Of a DNA stretch of 9,047 nucleotides, positions 1 to 6,101 are shown in pieces. Numbering within the stretch: position 1 is the stretch's first letter; each line of letters starts with the position of its first letter. The notes beneath the pieces are model-generated. The model saw nothing but the letters and a program-made list of their open reading frames with translations. It did no database searches and was not told the origin of the DNA. The stretch is from NCBI GenBank assembly GCA_028872685.1, contig JAPKEI010000096.1:1-9047 (forward strand), given 5' to 3'. Origin of the DNA: Verrucomicrobiota bacterium. Lineage in GTDB: Bacteria; Verrucomicrobiota; Verrucomicrobiia; Limisphaerales; UBA1100. The translations under genes and the position numbers were made by a program.

Positions 1-931
1 CCGGAATATGGGGGGTAAAGACTTTGTGACGCATACCCTACCCAAAGTACGCAACATGTCAGCCCGGGGGGTTAGTGCCGCGGACTTTGATGCCGATGGC
101 GATGTGGACGTATACGTTTCCAATTATCGCCTCTTTCCCAACCGACTATGGCGCAATGATGGCGAGGGCAAGTTTATTGAAATTGCCACTCCATCGAGTA
201 CTGCCGGCGACGGTGGACTAGGAGCCTGGGGGCACACGATTGGCTCGGCTTGGGGCGATCTGGATAATGACGGATACCTTGATCTCTTTGTTGGCAACTT
301 CAGCCATCCACCTGCTTATCAGGATCGCCCCAAGTTCCTTCGTAATCGCGGTCCGGATGGTAAGTTTGCCTTTGAAGATAAAAGTAGCGGAGCAGGCCTG
401 CATTGGCAGGAATCCTATGCTAGCCCCGCCCTTGCTGATTACGATAATGACGGCCACCTCGATCTCTTTTTCACCACTGTCTATGCCGGCAACACCAGTG
501 TGCTCTATCGCAACAATGGAAATTGGAAATTTAACAACACCACCAGCCCATCTGGCATTCGTACCGCTCAAACCTACCAATCCGCCTGGTGCGACTTTGA
601 CAAGGATGGTGACCTAGATCTGGCCAGTGGTGGCAAGCTTTGGCGTAATCGAGGTAACTCAAATAAATGGCTGGCTGTGCAACTGGAGGGAACGGGTAAG
701 GTCAACCGTGCAGCCATCGGCACCACAGTCCGTTTGAAAGTGGGCGAGCAAATTCTCACCCGCCACGTCAACAGTAGCACCGGCGAAGGAAATCAGAATT
801 CCTTAACCCTTCACTTTGGCCTAGGGCCCAATCCTCCCAAGGAATTAGAAGTCACCGTTCTCTGGCCCGGCAATACCCAAAAGAAGCAACTTGTTGAAGC
901 AGGCAAATTCAACCGCATCAAAAAGCAGTAG
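1..931 (+). CDS. FG-GAP/VCBS repeat protein with C-terminal ASPIC/UnbV domain (5' end missing)
   Basis: This is the 3' part of an exported propeller-type protein. The frame is open to the left edge, so the ATG at 8 is probably internal and the signal peptide lies outside the window. Counting from that ATG, four calcium-binding DxDxDGxxD loops typical of FG-GAP/VCBS blades begin at residues 26, 84, 144 and 196 (for example DFDADGDVD and DYDNDGHLD), 52-60 residues apart as expected for successive blades. Residues about 219-300 match the ASPIC/UnbV domain: NKWLAVQLEG, then AIGTTVRLKVG, the LHFGLG motif and a VLWPGN strand. This architecture resembles the CRTAC1-like proteins common in Planctomycetota and Verrucomicrobiota. 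They are thought to be extracellular adhesion or binding proteins, but the ligand cannot be read from sequence. The stop is TAG at 929-931. The next gene starts 37 bases later, so cotranscription is possible. Confidence 0.9.
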   Translation, partial: RNMGGKDFVTHTLPKVRNMSARGVSAADFDADGDVDVYVSNYRLFPNRLWRNDGEGKFIEIATPSSTAGDGGLGAWGHTIGSAWGDLDNDGYLDLFVGNFSHPPAYQDRPKFLRNRGPDGKFAFEDKSSGAGLHWQESYASPALADYDNDGHLDLFFTTVYAGNTSVLYRNNGNWKFNNTTSPSGIRTAQTYQSAWCDFDKDGDLDLASGGKLWRNRGNSNKWLAVQLEGTGKVNRAAIGTTVRLKVGEQILTRHVNSSTGEGNQNSLTLHFGLGPNPPKELEVTVLWPGNTQKKQLVEAGKFNRIKKQ

Positions 932-968
932 CTTGCTTGCCACCGTACCCTTGCCATAAACTCGGTGC

Positions 969-1970
969 GTGAAATCCAAATCTCTCATCGCACTTTTTAG
1001 CCTGTTGCTGGCGGTATCTGTACAGGCCAAACTCAAAGTCTTCATTCTTGCCGGCCAATCCAATATGCAGGGAGCCGGTCAGGTGAATATCAACCCCAAG
1101 AGCCACACCCAAGGCAAAGGCTCTCTGGAATATCTAATGAATGACCCCAAGACGGCAGCAAAGTTTGCGCACCTTAAAGATAAGAATGGCGAGTGGGTGG
1201 TGCGCAAGGATGTTTGGATTCGTTATGATGATCGACAGGATGGTTTGCGGCCGGGCTTTGGGGCACGCAATACCACGATCGGGCCGGAACTGGGTTTTGG
1301 CACCATTGTAGGGGACGCCGTTGAAGAACCTGTATTACTAATCAAGACCTGTTGGGGTGGCAAAAGCATCATGGTGGATTTTCGCCCCCCCAGTTCCGGC
1401 ATGCCGCCCAAGGCCATGATGGAAAAGATGTTGAAGGGGATGCAACGTCGCGAACCCAAGACCGCCATGAAAGATGTGGAAGCAAAGGTCGGATTTTATT
1501 ACCGCGAAATGTTAACCGGAGTAGCCCAGACCTTGAAGGACCTGAAAAAATATTACCCTGCCTATGATGGCAAAGGTTATGAGGTGGTTGGCTTTGGCTG
1601 GCATCAGGGATGGAACGACGGTGGCAACATGGATAACGTAAATGCGTATGAGGAAAACCTTGCGAACCTGATTAAGGACATTCGCAAGGAATGGGAGACC
1701 CCTGATCTACCGGTCGTCATCGGGGTGAGCGGGTTTGGAGGACGCAAACAATCAACGGACCGACGACTGGGCATCATTGCTGCGCAACACGCAGTGGCCA
1801 AGCGCAAGGAATTCAAGGGAACCGTCGCCAGTGTGGAAACCAGGGATTTCTTTCGGGGAGCAGAAGAATCACCTTCTCGCCAAGGATACCACTGGAACGG
1901 TAACGCCGAAACCTATTACCTCATCGGCGAAGGCATGGGTAAGGCTATGGTGAAGTTGTTCAACAAATAA
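969..1970 (+). CDS. Secreted SASA-family (sialate O-acetylesterase-like) SGNH carbohydrate esterase
   Basis: This 333-residue protein is a predicted extracytoplasmic esterase that removes acetyl or other acyl groups from carbohydrates. Residues 1-20 form a signal peptide ending in VQA. The SGNH block I motif follows at once: FILAGQSNM, with the likely nucleophile Ser31. A TCWGGKS segment (residues 127-133) fits the oxyanion-hole region, GWHQGWND (210-217) fits the conserved WxQG block, and YHWNGNAETY carries the likely catalytic His308. The GTG start at 969 is chosen because the next in-frame Met (residue 33) would remove both the signal peptide and the nucleophile motif. No Shine-Dalgarno sequence is visible upstream. 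The SASA/DUF303 family includes sialate and xylan esterases, and nothing here shows sialic acid as the substrate. The stop overlaps the start of the next gene by one base (TAATG), suggesting translational coupling. Confidence 0.92.
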   Translation: MKSKSLIALFSLLLAVSVQAKLKVFILAGQSNMQGAGQVNINPKSHTQGKGSLEYLMNDPKTAAKFAHLKDKNGEWVVRKDVWIRYDDRQDGLRPGFGARNTTIGPELGFGTIVGDAVEEPVLLIKTCWGGKSIMVDFRPPSSGMPPKAMMEKMLKGMQRREPKTAMKDVEAKVGFYYREMLTGVAQTLKDLKKYYPAYDGKGYEVVGFGWHQGWNDGGNMDNVNAYEENLANLIKDIRKEWETPDLPVVIGVSGFGGRKQSTDRRLGIIAAQHAVAKRKEFKGTVASVETRDFFRGAEESPSRQGYHWNGNAETYYLIGEGMGKAMVKLFNK

Positions 1971-2359
1971 TGGATAAGTCTAAAAAACCAGATCCTAAAA
2001 AGCCTTGGTGTCCTAGATGTAAAGCCCACACGGAATTCGTTATTGCAAGGACGACCGAGGGCAATGAATCCCGCTGCAAAAATTGCGGAGGCACGATGTT
2101 TACCCCACGTGAAGAAAGTTCTGATAAATCATGCGTTGGGTGCCTTGTAGTTTTAATGTTAGTGGTTGGCTTACTGGCATATGCGGCGGTGACAATGGGA
2201 ATGTTAGATGCAGATACGGGGCCATTGGGGACGTTTACTATATGCGTTATAGTATGGAAGCTGTTCCTAGCGGCTTTTACTTTCATTATACTGGTCAAAA
2301 GTTGGCATACATACCGCTGGAGAAAATGGGCTAAAAAAAACGGATATCCCGAGGAGTGA
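1970..2359 (+). CDS. Small zinc-ribbon membrane protein with two predicted transmembrane helices
   Basis: I do not recognise a named family for this 129-residue protein. The N-terminus has a CPRC and CKNC pair (Cys14, Cys17, Cys36, Cys39), the spacing of a treble-clef or rubredoxin-like zinc ribbon. A charged linker follows, then two hydrophobic segments at about residues 56-78 and 86-109, and a basic, tryptophan-rich tail (KSWHTYRWRKWAKK). The likely topology is a cytoplasmic zinc ribbon, two membrane helices and a cytoplasmic tail, by the positive-inside rule. The ATG shares its A with the esterase stop codon (TAATG), so it is probably translated by reinitiation. Composition is AT-richer than its neighbours (about 40% GC over 2101-2160), with different codon choice, which could mean recent acquisition or low expression. 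That it is a real gene is supported by the coupled start, the ordered cysteines and the clear helices. Its role is unknown. Confidence 0.78.
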   Translation: MDKSKKPDPKKPWCPRCKAHTEFVIARTTEGNESRCKNCGGTMFTPREESSDKSCVGCLVVLMLVVGLLAYAAVTMGMLDADTGPLGTFTICVIVWKLFLAAFTFIILVKSWHTYRWRKWAKKNGYPEE

Positions 2360-2417
2360 TTCACAACTGCGTAGGTTATAAGATTGGAAAATAGAATTTC
2401 CCCCATTACCATTCAAA

Positions 2418-2430
2418 TCGTTCTGAACGA
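2418..2430. promoter_or_regulatory. 13-base perfect palindrome just upstream of the cytochrome gene
   Basis: TCGTTC-T-GAACGA is a perfect inverted repeat with six-base arms around one central base. It ends seven bases before the ATG at 2438. In DNA it resembles a small operator half-site pair. In RNA it could form only a four-base stem overlapping the ribosome-binding region. The surrounding 78-base gap (2360-2437) is AT-rich and is the natural place for a promoter of the DUF1592-DUF1552 pair, but I could not identify convincing -35 and -10 boxes. A chance palindrome is quite possible. Confidence 0.22.
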
Positions 2431-2437
2431 ATAATTC

Positions 2438-4381
2438 ATGAGAGGTTTCACTCATATAATCCTAATAGGAGGATTCTGCTTTAACACGGCTGCGGTAGAT
2501 ATTCAGCCGGTGGCAAAGATCTTGGATTCACGCTGCCTGGATTGCCACGACGCTGAGACACGCAAAGGCGGCATCAATCTCACAAAACTATTGGCTGCAG
2601 ATAACCTGAATGAACCCAAGACCGCAGCCTTATGGGAAAAGGTTGATCAAGTGGTCCGCGCCGGAGAGATGCCACCAAAGAAAAAGAAACCTTTGACTGC
2701 CCCTGAAAAGACGCAGCTAGCCAAATGGTATGAACTCACCTATGTGCTCAAAAATGGCAAGGAACACATTGGCCAAACAGCACTGAGGCGCTTGAGCCGC
2801 TATGAGCTCATTAATACCCTTGAAGACCTTTTGTACATCTCCCTGAAACGACCTTACGTTTTCAGCCCGGAGGTCCCTGCCCTACTCCCTTCCACACTTG
2901 AAACTATTTTGCCTGCCGATGCACCGGGCGAATCAGGTTTCCACAACGATGCGGAACAATTAGCCGGCTCCAAACCGCCGATTCTGGAGTATGCTCAAGC
3001 TTTTGAATATGCACTTCGCAAGTTTGCCCAGTCTCCCGAAGCCCGGAACAAGGTGTTTGGATTCAAGGAAGAACCAAAGACCCTTGCCGAGAATGCCGCC
3101 AAGAAAATCCTGCAGCGTTTCACTCGACGCGCATGGCGTGGTTACCCAAACGAGGAAAACGAGCTAGTCGTCTGGAAGACCTACCAGAAACAGCAAAAGA
3201 ACAAGGATCCAGTGCCGGCACTTTTGCACGCGATGAAAACCGCGCTACTATCGCCGGCATTCATTTACCGGATGGAAACCATCAAGGATCAAGGCACCCC
3301 GTATGATATCAGCGATTACGAACTTGCCAGCCGTTTGTCTTATTTTCTTTGGGCAAGCATGCCTGATGAAGAACTCTTCACGTTGGCTCAAAACGGACAA
3401 CTTCAAGAGAAATCAGTTTTATCGGCACAAATTGAACGGCTACTCAACTCACCCAAGAGACTTTCACTTGCTGAGGATTTTGCCGGCCAATGGTTGGGCT
3501 TTAGCGAAATTGTTTCCAACCGGGTATTCTACCGAAACCAAAACTGGAACCGTGGAGTTTATGATGAGGTGTTGTTTTTCTTTGATGAACTCATTCGCTC
3601 TGACCGAAGTATTCTGGAAATCATCGACTCGGACTGGATTTATCAGAGTAATTATACAGGCGTGCGCGCCGGAGGATCCAACACATCGTTGCCCTCCAGG
3701 TATGAGGACATTTTTAAATGGCGAAGGCAACGGCCCGAGGGAATACGCGAAAGGTTCTATGACCCGCCTCGCCTCATTAAAATCAAGAATGATCAACGAG
3801 GTGGCATCATCACTTCAGTTGGAATCCTCCGGACAACCTCAGCTCCGGAAAAGACAAACCCTATCCGCCGTGGCGTTTGGATGCTGGATAAAATTATCGG
3901 CCGGAAAATGCATGCACCGGAAAATGTGCCAGCGCTGAGCAAAAGCCAAAAAGTAGATGGGAAACGACTCGTCGATCTTGCTGACATTCTAAAAGCCCAC
4001 ACCAGCAAGGCTATTTGCACCAGCTGCCATAAACACATCGATCCCATTGGTTTGGGTTTGGAAAGTTATGATCCCTACGGCAAATGGCGTACCTCCTATA
4101 AAAACAAGCGACCCATCAAAGCCTTTGGTCAGTTCCCCAATGGGGACCAGTTTCAAACCCCTGGTCAAATGAAACAGATTTTGATCAATGAATATCAGAA
4201 ACCCATCGTCAAAAACATGGTAGAACGCATGTTATCTTATGCAATTGGTCGCAAAATTAATCCACACGACCGGCCAGTAGTAGAAAGAATTTGTGCTGCA
4301 CTTGAGGAGAATGAGTTTAGAATGAACACGCTGATTCAAGGTATTATCAGTAGCCCGCAATTTAAGAACCGACAGGATTAA
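2438..4381 (+). CDS. DUF1592-family dihaem cytochrome c protein (PSCyt1-DUF1587-DUF1595-DUF1592-DUF1588-DUF1585)
   Basis: This 647-residue protein shows the full domain order of the planctomycete-type cytochrome family. A weak signal peptide (about residues 1-19) leads into a PSCyt1 domain (about 22-90) with haem motif CLDCH at 33-37 and the GEMPP segment. DUF1587 starts near residue 115 (LRRLSRYELINTLEDLL). DUF1595 spans about 218-278 (ILQRFTRRAWRG). DUF1592 spans about 289-415 (ELASRLSYFLWASMPDEELF). DUF1588 spans about 455-550 and contains a second haem motif, CTSCH at 527-531, followed by HIDPIGLGLESYDPYGKW. DUF1585 runs from about 570 to the C-terminus. Two CxxCH sites imply covalent haem attachment outside the cytoplasm and an electron-transfer role. 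The substrate is unknown for the family. No PA14 or other carbohydrate-binding insert, found in some relatives, is seen. The DUF1552 gene begins two bases after the stop, the usual partner arrangement. No strong Shine-Dalgarno sequence precedes the ATG. Confidence 0.95.
   Translation: MRGFTHIILIGGFCFNTAAVDIQPVAKILDSRCLDCHDAETRKGGINLTKLLAADNLNEPKTAALWEKVDQVVRAGEMPPKKKKPLTAPEKTQLAKWYELTYVLKNGKEHIGQTALRRLSRYELINTLEDLLYISLKRPYVFSPEVPALLPSTLETILPADAPGESGFHNDAEQLAGSKPPILEYAQAFEYALRKFAQSPEARNKVFGFKEEPKTLAENAAKKILQRFTRRAWRGYPNEENELVVWKTYQKQQKNKDPVPALLHAMKTALLSPAFIYRMETIKDQGTPYDISDYELASRLSYFLWASMPDEELFTLAQNGQLQEKSVLSAQIERLLNSPKRLSLAEDFAGQWLGFSEIVSNRVFYRNQNWNRGVYDEVLFFFDELIRSDRSILEIIDSDWIYQSNYTGVRAGGSNTSLPSRYEDIFKWRRQRPEGIRERFYDPPRLIKIKNDQRGGIITSVGILRTTSAPEKTNPIRRGVWMLDKIIGRKMHAPENVPALSKSQKVDGKRLVDLADILKAHTSKAICTSCHKHIDPIGLGLESYDPYGKWRTSYKNKRPIKAFGQFPNGDQFQTPGQMKQILINEYQKPIVKNMVERMLSYAIGRKINPHDRPVVERICAALEENEFRMNTLIQGIISSPQFKNRQD
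4374..4377 (+). promoter_or_regulatory. Shine-Dalgarno site of the DUF1552 gene
   Basis: AGGA lies six bases before the ATG at 4384, inside the last codons of the DUF1592 gene. It is one of the few recognisable Shine-Dalgarno sites in this window and supports the chosen start and direct translation of the second gene on a shared transcript. Confidence 0.55.
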
Positions 4382-4383
4382 TC

Positions 4384-5979
4384 ATGAGTAAAGAGTCCTA
4401 CCTTATTCCAAGACGCAGCTTCCTACGCGGCGTGGGTGCAGCATTGGCATTGCCGTCTCTGGAAATTATGTCCCCTGCGTTAAGCTACGGGAAGACTGCC
4501 CCAGCAAAGAAAGCACTGCGCACTGCTGTCCTCTTCAAGGGGGCCGGTGTTAACCCCAGCTCGTGGGATATCACCGGTGCGACTGAAACTGAGTTCACGC
4601 TCTCAAAAATCCTCAGTCCTTTGGAGAAGAATAAAAAGGATATCGTTATTCTCCGTAATATCGACACTGACCAGCGTGCCAATGGCGGCCACCCGCACGT
4701 GACAGTCACGTTCATGACCGGGCAACTTCGCAAATCGCGCCTCATCCAAAGGCACTCCTTTGACCAGGTAATTGCCGACCATGTTGGTCGCGAAACACCG
4801 ATCAAGTCATTAGCCCTTCGAAGCGACATGTACCTGGACGCGAACGATCCTTCGGAGAACTTCATTTCTTATGACGCCGAAGGCAAACCTCTGCCGGTAG
4901 AGGACAAGCCGGAGATTCTGTTCAACCGACTCTTCAAAGGTTTTCATAACGGTGACTTCCGTAAACGCACTACCAGTGTGCTTGATGAGGTGAAAGACAG
5001 CTACGCGGCCATCGTGCGCAAGGCGAGCAGTCAAGACAAGCAGGTGCTGGAACAATACCTCCAGTCAATACGTGAGGTGGAGCGGGACATTGAAAAATTC
5101 AAAACGCAGAACAACCCAACACGTGAAGCGAGACTAAAAGGGATCCAGCCGATACCGCCGGCCAATAATATTGGTGATCGCACCAGTGCCATGCTCGAAC
5201 TCATGGCACTGGCATTCTGGACGGACATGACCCGGGTTTGCACATTGATGATGGCCCACACTGAAAGCCGGTCGACCTTTGAGTTCCTAGGCATTAATGA
5301 TGAGCTTCACATGCTCTCTCACTTTGTCCGCACCCGGAATCGCTCATCGGGATTATCTGGCTATGACAAAATCAATCACTGGTATATTCAACAGTTTGGC
5401 CGGTTCATCGATCGGCTCAAGTCGCTTAAGGACAATGACGGTACTGTATTTGATAATTCGGCCATATTGTTTGGCTCTGGGATCAAACATGGAGATTATC
5501 ACTCGGTCAGCGATCTGCCATTGGTGCTGGCCGGAGGGGGTGGCGGTAAAATTCTGCCCGGTCGTTATGTAGAATATCCCAATGTGCCAAACGGTAACCT
5601 CCACTTGAAACTGATGGAAATCATGGGGGTGGAGCGTGAGCAATATGGCAATTCCACAGGTGTACTTACAGGTATTTCAGAGAAGGCAAACCTTGCCCCA
5701 CGGTATGTAGATGATGGCACGTGGAAAGTTGTAAAGGAGACAGGCAACAAGATAGAGATCAAGGGCATGCTCAAGATCAGCGTGAAGCCAGATGACCTGA
5801 ACCTTTATCTAGTACAACTCTCCAACAAGGAACAACTGGAGATTCGGCCCAGCTTTGGGAATGTCCATAACCTAAAACTGGACGCCTGTGTCGGTTCAGT
5901 AGTGAACTTGGAAGGTGAATTTACTGTCAAGGATGGCAGGAAAATCATCACCAAAGTGAGTCACTGCAAGCGCCTTTAG
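4384..5979 (+). CDS. Tat-exported DUF1552 family protein with extra C-terminal domain
   Basis: This 531-residue protein begins with a twin-arginine signal (PRRSFLRGVGAALALPSLE, Arg10-Arg11), indicating export of a folded, possibly cofactor-bearing protein. The body, to about residue 431, matches DUF1552: GGHPHVTVTFMTG near the N-terminal third, DELHMLSHF, then SGIKHGDYHS (about 365-374), DLPLVLAGGGGGKILPGR and the closing GNSTGVLTGI. DUF1552 proteins are usually encoded beside DUF1592-type cytochromes, as here; the biochemical role is not established. Family members normally stop soon after the STG motif, near 430-450 residues. This one continues for about 90 residues (441-531) of alternating beta-strand-like segments, including LNLYLVQLSN, EQLEIRPS and GSVVNLEGEFTVKDGRKI, which resemble a small OB-like beta-barrel. 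The reading frame is continuous, so this is a domain addition and not a frameshift artefact. It probably shares a transcript with the cytochrome gene. Confidence 0.93.
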   Translation: MSKESYLIPRRSFLRGVGAALALPSLEIMSPALSYGKTAPAKKALRTAVLFKGAGVNPSSWDITGATETEFTLSKILSPLEKNKKDIVILRNIDTDQRANGGHPHVTVTFMTGQLRKSRLIQRHSFDQVIADHVGRETPIKSLALRSDMYLDANDPSENFISYDAEGKPLPVEDKPEILFNRLFKGFHNGDFRKRTTSVLDEVKDSYAAIVRKASSQDKQVLEQYLQSIREVERDIEKFKTQNNPTREARLKGIQPIPPANNIGDRTSAMLELMALAFWTDMTRVCTLMMAHTESRSTFEFLGINDELHMLSHFVRTRNRSSGLSGYDKINHWYIQQFGRFIDRLKSLKDNDGTVFDNSAILFGSGIKHGDYHSVSDLPLVLAGGGGGKILPGRYVEYPNVPNGNLHLKLMEIMGVEREQYGNSTGVLTGISEKANLAPRYVDDGTWKVVKETGNKIEIKGMLKISVKPDDLNLYLVQLSNKEQLEIRPSFGNVHNLKLDACVGSVVNLEGEFTVKDGRKIITKVSHCKRL

Positions 5980-5994
5980 CAAACAAGGTATTAC

Positions 5995-6029
5995 TCACCA
6001 TTTAATTAACAGAGGTAAATTGATGGTGA
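5995..6029. repeat. Intergenic inverted repeat (possible RNA hairpin) before the DUF1501 gene
   Basis: TCACCAT (5995-6001) is matched by ATGGTGA (6023-6029), and AATT at 6004-6007 can pair with AATT at 6018-6021, leaving a 10-base loop (6008-6017). The stem is short and AT-rich inside, and no T-run follows, so it does not look like an intrinsic terminator. It lies at the start of the 122-base spacer between the DUF1552 and DUF1501 genes, and its 3' arm contains the ATG of a 19-codon ORF. It may be a regulatory structure or chance. Confidence 0.3.
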
Positions 6030-6082
6030 AGTTAAACCTGCACAGTAAAAGTCGAGGCTTTCCAGAAGCTGCCCAAAGGTAA
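6023..6082 (+). CDS. Possible 19-codon leader ORF upstream of the DUF1501 gene
   Basis: This short ORF encodes MVKLNLHSKSRGFPEAAQR and ends in TAA. An AGAGG sequence at 6011-6015, seven bases before its ATG, is a good Shine-Dalgarno match, better than most of the long genes here have. The ATG sits in the 3' arm of the hairpin at 5995-6029. The peptide has no recognisable function. It could be a leader peptide controlling the downstream gene, or a chance ORF; length alone gives no support for coding. Confidence 0.2.
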   Translation: MVKLNLHSKSRGFPEAAQR

Positions 6083-6101
6083 AAATGGAGCGACGTAAAA
6101 G

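Noticed and set aside
218..580. 120-codon minus-strand ORF opposite the FG-GAP gene
   Set aside because: It lies fully inside a gene with four clear calcium-binding repeats and an ASPIC domain; its translation has no recognisable motif and looks like a shadow of the + strand codon pattern.
941..967. Inverted repeat CACCG/CGGTG just before the GTG start of the esterase
   Set aside because: The stem is only five bases with a 17-base loop; such a match is expected by chance and there is no supporting terminator or operator signal.
969..1970. Naming the esterase as a true sialate O-acetylesterase
   Set aside because: The motifs define only the SASA/SGNH family; no sialic acid uptake or catabolism gene is present in the window to support that substrate.
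2438..2500. Possible lipoprotein signal (Cys14) at the start of the DUF1592 protein
   Set aside because: The residue before Cys14 is Phe, which does not fit a lipobox; a plain, weak signal peptide is the simpler reading.
3303..3938. 211-codon + strand ORF in another frame within the DUF1592 gene
   Set aside because: The overlapping frame carries the DUF1592 and DUF1588 domains without a break; this one shows no domain, signal peptide or ribosome-binding site.
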